A stretch of 64,000 nt of DNA from Coprinellus micaceus (lineage: Eukaryota > Basidiomycota > Agaricomycetes > Agaricales > Psathyrellaceae): assembly GCA_951394405.1 (NCBI GenBank), contig OX596337.1, positions 2,914,001-2,978,000 on the forward strand. Reading direction: 5' to 3'. Numbering within the stretch: position 1 is the first letter of the stretch; the number at the start of each line of letters is the position of its first letter. Below are positions 46,331-55,655 of this stretch, piece after piece. The position numbers and the translations under genes were made by a program. The notes beneath the pieces are model-generated. The model was not told where the DNA came from. It saw only the letters and a program-made list of their open reading frames with translations, and searched no databases.

Positions 46331-47836
46331 TCAGAACGGAGATGAACCAGCAGACGAAGTCGGAGAAGGGGCGCTGGAGGTCGAACCACCCGCAACTGAC
46401 ATGGATGCAAAACCACCTCCCACTGCATCGTCATAAGACGCGGTACCCAAGCCCCAATCGAAGGCCGACGCGGCATGGGCACCATGCTGAATTCCAGTGG
46501 TGTCGAGAGGGCACACCGAATCCGACAAGCTGCGGATATGGAGTCCAAGAGGTGCTACCCCATGGCTACCACCGAGGGAGGCTTCCTCGACGGCTTGTTG
46601 CTGCTGCTGGTTGAAACCCGCCATGCCCAACAACTCAGGGACGTCCCCCGCGTTGGATCCAAAGCCATCGAACTCCATATACCCTGATCCAGGGAGGAAG
46701 CTTCCGTACATTACCTGGTCTGGTCTGGACCGGTAGTCAGCCTGAGGGGCTTCCATGGATGACGCTGGACCGCCGTTGAGGTCGAAAGTCCCGAAGAAAG
46801 GCGCGCTGGGGAGGGGCCGGGGAGTGAAGAGCGTGGTGTTGTAGACTCCCATGCCATAGCTGAGGTTTAGAGAGGAGGGGCGCTGAGATGGGAGTTTCTC
46901 AAACGCGGTGGTGGAGGGACGGCGGGGGAGGAGGGCTTCGGAGAGGCTCGAGGCTGGAGGAGGATGAAAGAAGGACGGCATAGGCTGCAGGATGTGGAAG
47001 TCACCCTGGTTGCTGCCACTAGCAACGGAGGTCAACGGCGTGGTGGGGCCATGAGACTCGGGGGTGGGTGGGCCAGAGAAGGAGAGGCCGGGGTTGATCT
47101 CGAGGTTGGGGTTGAGAGGAGAAGGGCGGGGAGAAGGGCCCTGCTGTTGCTGCTGGTGCATCTGGATGGACTCGCTCTCCGACACGCGGTGGTCCTTGGA
47201 CTTGGACTTCCTCTTGCGCTGAGCAACAGTGGAGGGGCCGACGATCCCGCAATACTTCTCGCGGATCTGCTTGATGCGCTCAGCGTCGGTGGCAGAGTCG
47301 GACTGGGCCTTGGCCTTGAGACGCTTGGATCCTCGGGGAGCGGGCTGGAACTTGTAGCCGGGGTGGTCGATGTTGTGCTTGGCTAGCGCCTGTCTGGCCT
47401 TCTCGTGGTAGACATCCCTTTCCTCTTGGCTGAGGAGGTTCCAGCACTCGCCTGCGAGCCGACTGATGTTCTGTTGACGGTGCTCGACCCCCGGTGGAAT
47501 GGTACCACTCTTGATGAGCTCCGAGCGATAGATCATGAAGGCGTTGGGGGGTCGGCGGATGTGGTTCTGAGGAGGCGGCGGGAGTGCGGAGGGGGAGAAG
47601 GAAGGTGGGGAGGCGGGAAGAGGCATCGTGGGTGGGACGAGGGGCGACACGGACTGGGACTCGCGCAGGTGCTTGGCCAGTGGGACCGGGCAATAGTTCG
47701 GAACGTACATGACGTGAGGCTTATCGCACACGTCGGAGCCAGAGGTAGTATCGAGATAATCTGCCAGAAGACGCGTCGGTCAAAGCTCAACGCGACAATG
47801 GGGAGAAGAGGGCTTTGACTTACGCGACTGGGACAT
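46331..47836 (-). CDS. HMG-box transcription factor (MATA_HMG type)
   Basis: Sequence-specific DNA-binding protein of the SOX/MATA class. The first exon gives MSQS, and after a 70-nt intron HYLDTTSGSDVCDKP. The HMG box is near residues 65-140: HIRRPPNAFMIYRSELIK ... NISRLAGECWNLLSQEER ... VYHEKARQALAKHN, the hallmark RPPNAFM of MATA_HMG. A basic patch follows (KRLKAKA; RKRKSKSKD), then a long Ser/Pro/Gly-rich region with short Gln runs, ending SSAGSSPF. Homologs regulate mating, morphology or stress responses; I cannot assign this one. It is not at an evident mating-type locus, since no homeodomain or pheromone genes are nearby. Confidence 0.88.
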
Positions 47837-48475
47837 TGGCGCCTAGCGGGGAGTGAGCGGAATGTTGGAAAGACCCTTTGGAAAGGCCCCTTAAATATGG
47901 CCATGGCATAGATGGCCCCGCAAGCATTTGGTCAATACCGGACTCCGCGTCTCTGAAAGAAACTCGGTTTTCTCATTGTGTCGCCCATTGCTTTCAGCGC
48001 CTCGAGCCCAGTCACGTTATTACAACAAAGCAGTCTCCTTCCACTTCGGCATTTTCCGTGTAAACGAGGCATCATATCTAGCCCAATATGGTGATTTTCC
48101 ACTTTCTGTGGGAGAGGGCCACACCGTCGAGGGAACCAGCGCCAGAGGCACATAGCGGGGGGATGGGGTGGGACGCCCCAGACGACGCTTTTCTCAGTGT
48201 CGTGGACGACAATACAGCACCAAGGGCCACCGGAGTAGAGGAAATCCATCTCACCAGCAGGGATATGTCGCCAATTCTACCCACTCGTACCCTCTCGTAC
48301 CGCGCTTGAGCCTCGGAAGCTGAGTCGCACAATGACGAGTTGGAGCGCCTCGTGTCGATGGGCACGAGGCGTCGAGAGAGGTCTATCTTGAGTCTACCGG
48401 GGTTATTCTACCAAAACTGCCCTATTAACTGTGTACCTTTGTCGTAGACACGTTGCGGATGTGCGCTCGAGGGAC
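47837..48475. other. Intergenic: upstream of HMG-box gene, downstream of SUA5
   Basis: 639 bp. No protein-like frame is seen and no clear TATA box. Confidence 0.45.
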
Positions 48476-49738
48476 TCACGAATATTCTATCCATTCCACA
48501 TCTCCCGCCGCCTTCCGTACCCTGTTCATGACAGCCAAGCCTTCGTGCGCCTCTGCCACCTCTTCTACGAGTATGAAATCTACCCCTTCGGCTTCTAGTG
48601 TCAACAATCCGTCGAATAGCCGTTGGGCGGACAACGATGGGTCGGAAACCGGGCCCAAGTCGAAGCGATGCCAGGTAGGGCCTTCGCACCCGTCCAGGGC
48701 TGCCCATATTTTGGAGTCGGAGGGGGCTAGAACGCCGATTTTGGGAGGGTGTGGTTGCTTCGAAGATGCCTGCTCAAGGTAGGACTTTATTGATTTCGAT
48801 GACCGGCCGGCCGGGGGTTTCGAGACTGTCGAGAGAAGAGTAACGGGAACGGACGGGGAGTAATGCGTGTACTTCATTCCTGGTGTCGTTGGGGCAGCTT
48901 CTTGAGCTTCGTCCTGATAGTCTCGCTTATGCACCAAGACCCTAGGTATCCGCTCCCCATCCCGATACTCCTTCTTCAACGCCTGCTCGATCTGCTCCAC
49001 GGTGATCCCGCCTGGCCTCAGGATACGGATGTTCCCATCCTCGTTCAGTCCGTCAACCACTGTGCTCTCCAACCCTACGCCGCACGCCCCTCCATCGATG
49101 ATAAGCGGCACTCTGCCATCGAGATCTCTCGCAACATGCTCTGCCCTGGTTGGACTCGGCTTCCCCGACGTATTGGCGCTTGGTGCAGCTAGTGGTGCGT
49201 TCGCTACCGCTATCAAAGCCCTCGCTACTGGGTGAGATGGCATGCGGATGGCCACTGAGGGTTGACCTGCGGTGATGATCGTCGGAATGACCTCAGCGTT
49301 CCTTGGGAATAGGAGCGTCAGTGGTCCAGGCCAGAAGTGCTCCATAAGCGCTCGATAGGCTTTCGAGTATTCGTATCCAGGGGGCAGGAGTGTCTCGAGC
49401 ATGCCGAGCGACGAGACGTGCACGATGAGAGGGTTGTCCGCCGGCCGGCCTTTCGTCGAGAAGATTTTTGCGCTGGCTTCAGCATTCGTGGCGACTGCTC
49501 CGAGGCCATACACGGTCTCTGTTGGGAAGACTACTGTTTCGTGGAGGTCGCAGAGGTGGTGGGCGGCTGTCTTGAGGATGGCGTGTGCCTCTGGTACGGC
49601 GAATGTGGGCTGCCCTGCATGGGTGAAGGTGATCCCTGCTGGATCGCACTTGAGGACTTGCGTGGCGAAGCTGAATTCAGCCATCGTTCGACGTTGAACA
49701 GCTGCGTATGCTTGTCGGAGAGCTGTTAGAAGAAACAT
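48476..49738 (-). CDS. SUA5: Sua5 threonylcarbamoyl-AMP synthase
   Basis: Makes threonylcarbamoyl-adenylate for the t6A37 modification of ANN-decoding tRNAs. One uninterrupted exon of 420 residues, rare here. The YrdC domain has VFPTETVYGLGA, KIFSTKGRPADNPLIVHV, FWPGPLTLLF, SVAIRMPSHPVA and APSANTSGKPSPT; the Sua5 domain follows HYSPSVPVTLL. The first 18 residues, MFLLTALRQAYAAVQRRT, form a basic amphipathic leader typical of mitochondrial import; Met19 (MAEFSF) is an equally good cytosolic start. Both products may be made, as the cell needs t6A in both places. Stop at 48476-48478. Confidence 0.93.
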   Translation of the reverse strand: MFLLTALRQAYAAVQRRTMAEFSFATQVLKCDPAGITFTHAGQPTFAVPEAHAILKTAAHHLCDLHETVVFPTETVYGLGAVATNAEASAKIFSTKGRPADNPLIVHVSSLGMLETLLPPGYEYSKAYRALMEHFWPGPLTLLFPRNAEVIPTIITAGQPSVAIRMPSHPVARALIAVANAPLAAPSANTSGKPSPTRAEHVARDLDGRVPLIIDGGACGVGLESTVVDGLNEDGNIRILRPGGITVEQIEQALKKEYRDGERIPRVLVHKRDYQDEAQEAAPTTPGMKYTHYSPSVPVTLLSTVSKPPAGRSSKSIKSYLEQASSKQPHPPKIGVLAPSDSKIWAALDGCEGPTWHRFDLGPVSDPSLSAQRLFDGLLTLEAEGVDFILVEEVAEAHEGLAVMNRVRKAAGDVEWIEYS

Positions 49739-49950
49739 GTAATGTGGTCATAATGGAAGGAGTATAACCCGAGATCGTAAATCCATGTGATGCGTTGTTT
49801 ACGGTTGCTGGTAGCCACCCCGCAGGGTCGACCGAGTGGCAGGGCGGACTTTGGAACGCCAGAGGTCTCTGTATCCTGTATTATGAGGGCGTCTAATATG
49901 TCTACTGTAATGACTCGACAATAAAGTACATCGCAAACCCAACTGCGGCA

Positions 49951-50381
49951 TCATTGTGAGTCGACCTCCGAAACATGGAGTTTTGGGAGGTTGAGACCGA
50001 CCCTGTTTGCAGTCGCTTTGATTCTCTCTGGCTCGGTCAAATCATGCAGGGGGTTGTATCGGTCAACGAGGCGCTATGCGCAATGAAGCGGTGAGTAAAG
50101 CCACGAGCCACAACATTCAGAAGGACACACCTTGTGCTCTCTTTGCGACCGAAGGAACAAAATGGTGTTGTCAATGTCCACCAAGGACTCTGCTTTGTTG
50201 TTCTTCCTTGCACCCTCGACGACTGAACGGAAGTTTGCACGGATTTCGGGGTTCACTTTGCGAGAAGGGTCGAGCTGTGGCGGTTACTATGAATAGTGAA
50301 TCAGGTTGTGGGGAGAGTACGCACTGACTTGCGCAACTCCCGCAGAACCCCCCTGTATCCTGCTGCGTACTTGGAGACCAT
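49951..50381 (-). CDS. FMC1: FMC1-like complex V assembly factor
   Basis: Mitochondrial matrix helper for Atp12 and F1-ATPase assembly. Exons 50325-50381, 50131-50274 and 49951-50073 join in frame to 107 residues. Key parts: MVSKYAAGYRGVLRELRKS, DPSRKVNPEIRANFR, DIDNTILFLRSQREHK, DRYNPLHDLTEPERIKATA and NRVGLNLP. The pattern YRGVLRELR then LRSQREHK, a tyrosine/leucine-rich LYR-like helix pair, and the RYNPLHDL tail match FMC1. Introns are 50 and 57 nt. The gene is too short and split to be caught as one open frame. It sits between SUA5 and the divergent RRM gene, 334 bp away. Confidence 0.8.
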
Positions 50382-50715
50382 TGTAGCTGTGAATGTATAC
50401 AAGAGCAATGGCAGTGAACTGTGACGGAGCCAGCAAATGGCATGCGCGATCACGTGGACATACAGTGATCAAAGCTCAGAGCGCTTGCCAATGTGGCAAG
50501 TGAGTCGTCCGCCTCCATTGGAGTCACCGCAGCGCTGTGACGGGGCACGCTCAAAGCGTTGCAACCACCAAACGCGCTAGCAACCAGCCTCCACCTTCTC
50601 TCCATGTTTGGACCACCTCCTCTGAGCCACCGATTCCGTATAAAATCCCCTTAACCACCTCATTCGCCCCCGAACCCATCATTCCCCTCCCCCCTGGACC
50701 TAGCTCTCCTTCGCA
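50382..50715. promoter_or_regulatory. Shared upstream region, FMC1 and RRM gene
   Basis: 334 bp between divergent starts. The plus-strand TATA box at 50639 is listed separately. Confidence 0.45.
50639..50646 (+). promoter_or_regulatory. TATA box of RRM gene
   Basis: TATAAAAT, 70 nt before the ATG at 50716; followed by a C/T-rich leader. Confidence 0.55.
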
Positions 50716-51821
50716 ATGACCACATTCGGGTGCCCAGCTATCGGCTCTTCTTTCACTGCCACGTACGACGCCAGACCCAGCCGACCTTCAGGCGGTGCCT
50801 CTCGACCTCCCATGGGCGACCGCGACGGCATGGTGGTGAGTACCCACAGGCACCTACGAACTGACGGACAGCTGATCCGCTTGTCACACTGTAGCTTCGC
50901 GGCGGGCGTGTCGTGAAAGATAGCGCCGTTGACCAGAGGAAATCGAAGAAAAATAAGAGGGATGCTCCAGCAAAACGCAACGAGGCGGCTGCCAAGGCAC
51001 TGCAACACAGGAATAGAGTGCTTGCAGTGCAGCAGCAGCAGCAGCAGACCAAGGAGAAGGAGAACGAAGACCAGAAGGACATCAAGGCCAGAGCTAAACT
51101 CAGGTTCAACTACGTCTGGGTTGGCAATGTAAGTTCGATTCATCGACTGCATCCGCTGAGCGGCACTGATAGAACGTCCTATAGCTCCGTCCAGGATACA
51201 CTCGTGAACAGATCTCCCAAATATTCTCCACCTCATGTGGGAGGGTCTTGTCGGTATCCATTCGCTGCAGCGGGGGTAAAGCTATTAGTATCGGCACCAA
51301 GATCCCAGATTCCATTAGAGAGAAGGAGGACACGCAATATGCTCACGTCGTCTTTGCGCATCACAAGTCTGCGAGGAGAGCCATCGAGACCCTAAATGGC
51401 CTCAAGCTCCATGGCGTCCCCATGATCGTGAGTCGAACTCTGGACACCATGTCGCAATTGAATATCGGCTAACGCATTTACGTTAGGTCACTAGGCATGT
51501 TAACCACCTCCCTGAATTCAAAGCTATCTTCGATACCAGTAAGTCGCAATGTCCCCCATTATCCTTCGAACGACTCATGACACGTTCTCTAGTCATGGCT
51601 CCCACGTCCTCCGAATCGGCGGATCCCGTCAAGGACACCGATGGGAAGGCAGCTCGCAGTTCCACTTCCTCTTCACGGTATGCCCTACTTTTTCCAGTCC
51701 AGTTCCAAGCTAACGCCCTCTCCACAGCCCGATTCCCTTTGAGCCCACAGAGATTCTGAGAGGGCCACTATCCACTAACCTGCGCGTTTGCGATATTTCT
51801 TTCCAGGCCGACATCTGTTGA
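50716..51821 (+). CDS. RRM-domain protein of unknown role
   Basis: Single-RRM RNA-binding protein. Starts MTTFGCPAIGSSF; a basic, Lys/Arg-rich region follows (QRKSKKNKRDAPAKRNEAA) with a run of six CAG codons (Gln) at about 51034-51051. The RRM has RNP2 NYVWVGNL and RNP1 YAHVVFAH, with an insertion between them (GGKAISIGTK). Exons join in frame through LRPGYTREQISQIF, VTRHVNHLPEFKAIFDT and PIPFEPTEILRGPL, with the stop at 51819-51821. Six exons, about 240 residues. The polyQ run and basic stretch suggest nuclear or RNP location, which is inference. I cannot name an ortholog. Confidence 0.72.
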
Positions 51822-52212
51822 CCATCCTCTACTTACCGTATGTTCAGATTTAATGGCCTCTGGTTCATGTACACTACTTTTTTGAATACTTTCTGTGGAT
51901 TGAATGGATTGACTTGATGGACTTGATGAGCGCCTGGCCACTGCCAACTGCAAGATCAATCACGTAATGATAGGGACCAGTGGTAGCCCCGCTGACACGA
52001 GGCTCTCAAGCGCACTCTCGACGTTGCGCCGTCCTCGATAGCGACCAGCGACCCCTGCATGGAATTCGCCTAGGATCCCTCTGTCGCGGTGAACATCACA
52101 GGTACACACCTGGTCCAACCGTATTCCCTTATCTCGAGACTGACTCGTGTGGCATGTTCAAGTCTCCCTCTGATTGTCGCCATCGCCAGGTCAGGTCGCT
52201 CGACCCTCCACA
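51822..52212. other. Intergenic: downstream of RRM gene, upstream of eIF4A-like gene
   Basis: 391 bp. No gene is seen. The frame continues open upstream of 52213 to 52174, but without an ATG. Confidence 0.45.
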
Positions 52213-55200
52213 ATGGCCACCAGGAGTGCCTCCCTGAACCCTGCCTCGATGCCTTTCTTCCCTGGGGGCAGACAGAGCAGCGGAGGCGACGACAACGCTG
52301 GGCCTTTCGGTAATCATGGCTTGGACCGTGGTTCGCTGTCGTCGGTGTCCGTGTCACAATCCGAATATCGCTCGGCCAGATCATCCCCATCCCCTTCGCA
52401 GCATTCGCAGCAGACCCAGGACGGTCAACGGCAACAATCCCCTCCAGTTCCCCAGTTCCGGGAGTCCCCCACCTTCCGTCAGCTCGATTCCAACAGAGCG
52501 TCATACTCCCAGATAGAGTCCAGGAGAATCAGAGAGGGTAGCATGCTAGGACCTCTCGACACACTCCCCGAGGTTGAAGATACCGTGCACAGGATGACCC
52601 CAGCTGCCGCCACTTCAGGTACCCAGACACCTAATTCGTCGTTCTATTCACTCCAACAGCGCAGCCTCCAAACGTCTTCCCCTATCCCACCCAATCAGAG
52701 CAACCCAACGTTGGGGACCGGATCCTTCAAATCCGTGTCACCCGTCTCATCACTGAACTCTGGCAGCCACGACTTCGCCAACATGGATCCACCGAGCCTG
52801 GAAACGCAACTCCAGTCGTCTCCGATCATAGGAGATATTCTGGCTCGCCTGCAGCGCTGCGAGTACACCAACCGCGAGATCCTTCGTGAATTAACGGACG
52901 TCCAGCGCAAGGTCAACCTCTTAATCGAACGCGCAGTGGCAAGCCAAAATCAAGGCCAACCCGAGTTCAAGGACCCGTTCTCTAGCAGCATAAACGGCAG
53001 TGGTGCGGTGACCCCACTTTCGGGAATACAGCCTCGACCCTCCATGGGCAATATCGCACCGAACCAGATGGCTCCCGTGGACGACGTCGGGGCCATCTCA
53101 CAGAGACTCAACTTGTTGACGAACTCAGTCGGACAATTGCTAGCCATTCAGACAGCTCAGCTGCAACAATCTGCCATCGCCGACAGCCGCAAGAACTCGA
53201 CAATCAGCCTGAACACGCCGCCTATGGAAGTCGCGCCGAATCAAGTGCTTCCCAATGGACCCCCCGTCAACCACGGGTTGCTAGGGCATGGCCTCCCCAA
53301 CCGTCCCGACTTGCGCCCTGGCAATCAACGACAGCCGAATCCCCCGATACGTACTTGGTCGACTGGAGCCATCGAATTGCCGCCTGTGCGTCCCGCTGAG
53401 CAGAACATGCAAAGGGGAAACCCCATGGGTAAGAGGAACTCAGTTGCAAGCCTTATGCGTCGCGACTCGTCGGGTGTAAGTATCTATTTTGTCACTCGTA
53501 GTACTTCACCTTTAACGCAAAGGATACGCAGATCATCGACCCTCAGACTGGTGAAACACCCCGAGATGGCCCTGTCGTTTCGAAGTGGGAGCACCTTGCG
53601 CTATCTCCAGAACTTCTACGATCCTTGAACAAGTTCGGGTACGCGTCATCCAAATACGTGGCCAACCATATGTGCTAACTTTGCCCTTCTTCGACCAGCA
53701 TTGGGCCCCCAAATAAAATCCAGCAGCGCGCTCTACCCTTCCTGCTCCGTGGTTCTGATATCATCGCGCAGGCTCCCCCGACCCAGGAGCGGATAGCAGC
53801 CTATGTTATTCCCGCGATCCAGGTCGCCGTGACCAACATGAGGGTTTCCAACCGAGGCCCATTGGTCATTATGATCTCTACCACTGTCGACCAAGCAACA
53901 CAGGCTCAGCGCATGATTCGAGATCTTGGTGGACCCATCGGTGTTCGGTCGGCTCTCGGTGTTGGGACCACAAACGCTAGTGGTGACCTCAGCCAGGAGC
54001 TGCGCCTCCTGCAACAGAATATGCCGCATATCATCTGTGGAACCCCGCAGAAACTCCATGCTCTGTTCACGAGCCCCGGGGGTCTGATTGGCTCTGAAGT
54101 TCGGTTCCTTGTACTAGACGAGGTTGACCAGCTCATCGCTCGTAACCTGCACGACTTTGTCTTCAGTATCGTCAAGCTTCTCCCTCCTCCCCGAAGCCGC
54201 CCAGTGCCCGCGGGGCCCTCTACTCCGGTTGGTACCAGCGGTCCTACCTTCACTTCTCCTTTCGAACCCAACAACCCCACGCTGGCTCCCCTCCAAGCGA
54301 ACGGGCGACGCTTCTCGGCCATTCCCGCCTCTCCTATCCCATCTGACACTGCTGGCCCTGGCACTCCTCAGCCTATCGAACGCCAGACCGCATTATTCTC
54401 CAACACCGTCCCCCAGGATGTCCTCAACCTTGCTACCGCCATCAACCTCCGTGAACCTGTCCGCGTCCTCGTTCGCAGAGACGGCGGTAATAACAATCCC
54501 GAGCAAGCTCAGACCTCGAGGGGGCTGCGCCAATATTACCTCTACCTTGCGTTCACTGCGACTGGTCGGTCTGACCCTGCTGCCCTTGCAGGGGCGAACC
54601 CAGGTGGGTTGGGCATTATTGGGTCTGGGCGTGGTGTTACCAATGCGGAGGCAACCCAGGCGAGGGAGTGGAAGTTAGATGCGTTGGCGGACTTATTCCA
54701 GGATATTGAGATCAACCAAGCCATTGTACATGTTGGGAGCATGGCTACATTAGAGGCGGTTGTGTACAAGCTCGTCACCAGGGGCTTGGAAACAATTTCA
54801 GTGGTAAGATTCTCGACTACAAATGCCGGTTCGATGCGCTTGATACTGACTGACATTCTTAGCATGCTGAGATGAACCCTGGCACCAAGCTTGCAGCGCT
54901 GAACAAGTTCAAGGCTCCAGGTCCCAGTGTCGTATCACGAGGGCCTGTAATCAAGGTCCTTGTGGTCTATGATGTCCAAGTCAAGAGTCCCGAAGTCACA
55001 CATGTCCCACTCGTCGTCAACTACGATTTACCCAAGGCCGTCGAAGAATACTCCCATCGGTAAGCCATCCCTCGCCTCGACACTATTGCGATCATCCAAT
55101 CTTTCCCTTGCAGTGTTACGCCTGCTGTTGCCCCCAATTATGCCCGTGCTGGTGTGGTTATCAACTTTGTGACCGCCACCGGAGGCGATGTTGAAATGTT

Positions 55201-55324
55201 ACGATCCATAGAGTGTTTTTACAAGTGAGTTCACGATGTCCTTCACCTTCTAAAACCCCTGCTCACTGGGTTCCATAGAATCAAATGCCCCGAAGTTCCA
55301 ATGTCTCTCCGCGATATTCTCTGA
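52213..55324 (+). CDS. eIF4A-like DEAD-box pseudohelicase with long disordered N-terminus
   Basis: Exons 52213-53475, 53523-53638, 53699-54803, 54863-55059, 55114-55224 and 55279-55324 give 945 residues. The first 420 or so are Ser/Pro/Gln-rich, with a predicted coiled coil near 205-245 (DILARLQRCEYTNREILREL). Residues 440-945 align with eIF4A in order: KIQQRAL (Q motif kept); AQAPPTQER for AQSGTGKT (P-loop Lys lost); IISTTVDQATQAQ-like segment for PTRELA; CGTPQKL for TPGR; LVLDEVDQLI for DEAD (DEVD, 600-603); SNT for SAT (694-696); YDVQVKSPEV for TTDLLARGID; and YSHRVTPAVAPNYARAGVVINF for HRIGRxGRFGRKG. It should not bind or hydrolyse ATP normally. Role unknown; a scaffold in translation is conceivable. 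Confidence 0.82.
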
Positions 55325-55655
55325 TCGATCATCTTGAGCAACTGACCTTTTTTGTATCACTACTACGCATTCCAAGATCGTTGTCCGCCTGTCCGCTTCC
55401 TGTTTCTTCTGATGACCCCATTCAAGCTCCCAGATTTATACCCTACCCCTTACGATCTTCCATCTAGTTACCCCAACCACAAATGTTTTCATATCTCGGT
55501 TCTCTCACAGGCGTCGTAACCCCTTGTTTCTGTAGTCGTGTTCGTGTTCGATGGTTTTTGCCAGCTTAGCCAGCCATACTGCTCAACTGTATTCTTTTCA
55601 AAGCCAGTTTTTGTTGCCGCTTTGTCTCCACTACTTCTAGGCTCTCCGGATTTGT
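55325..55655. other. Convergent intergenic space
   Basis: 331 bp between the stop of the eIF4A-like gene and that of ELP2. Pyrimidine-rich; both 3' UTRs. Confidence 0.5.

Noticed and set aside
46964..47386. Plus-strand frame opposite the HMG-box gene
   Set aside because: Antisense to the HMG gene; Leu/Gly-rich translation with no domain.
46331..47836. HMG-box gene as a mating-type locus marker
   Set aside because: Basidiomycete mating loci carry homeodomain pairs or pheromone/receptor genes, none of which are seen here.
52213..55324. Reading the eIF4A-like gene as a decayed pseudogene
   Set aside because: Six exons join in frame over 945 codons without a stop, splice sites are good, and non-catalytic blocks of the fold are kept.
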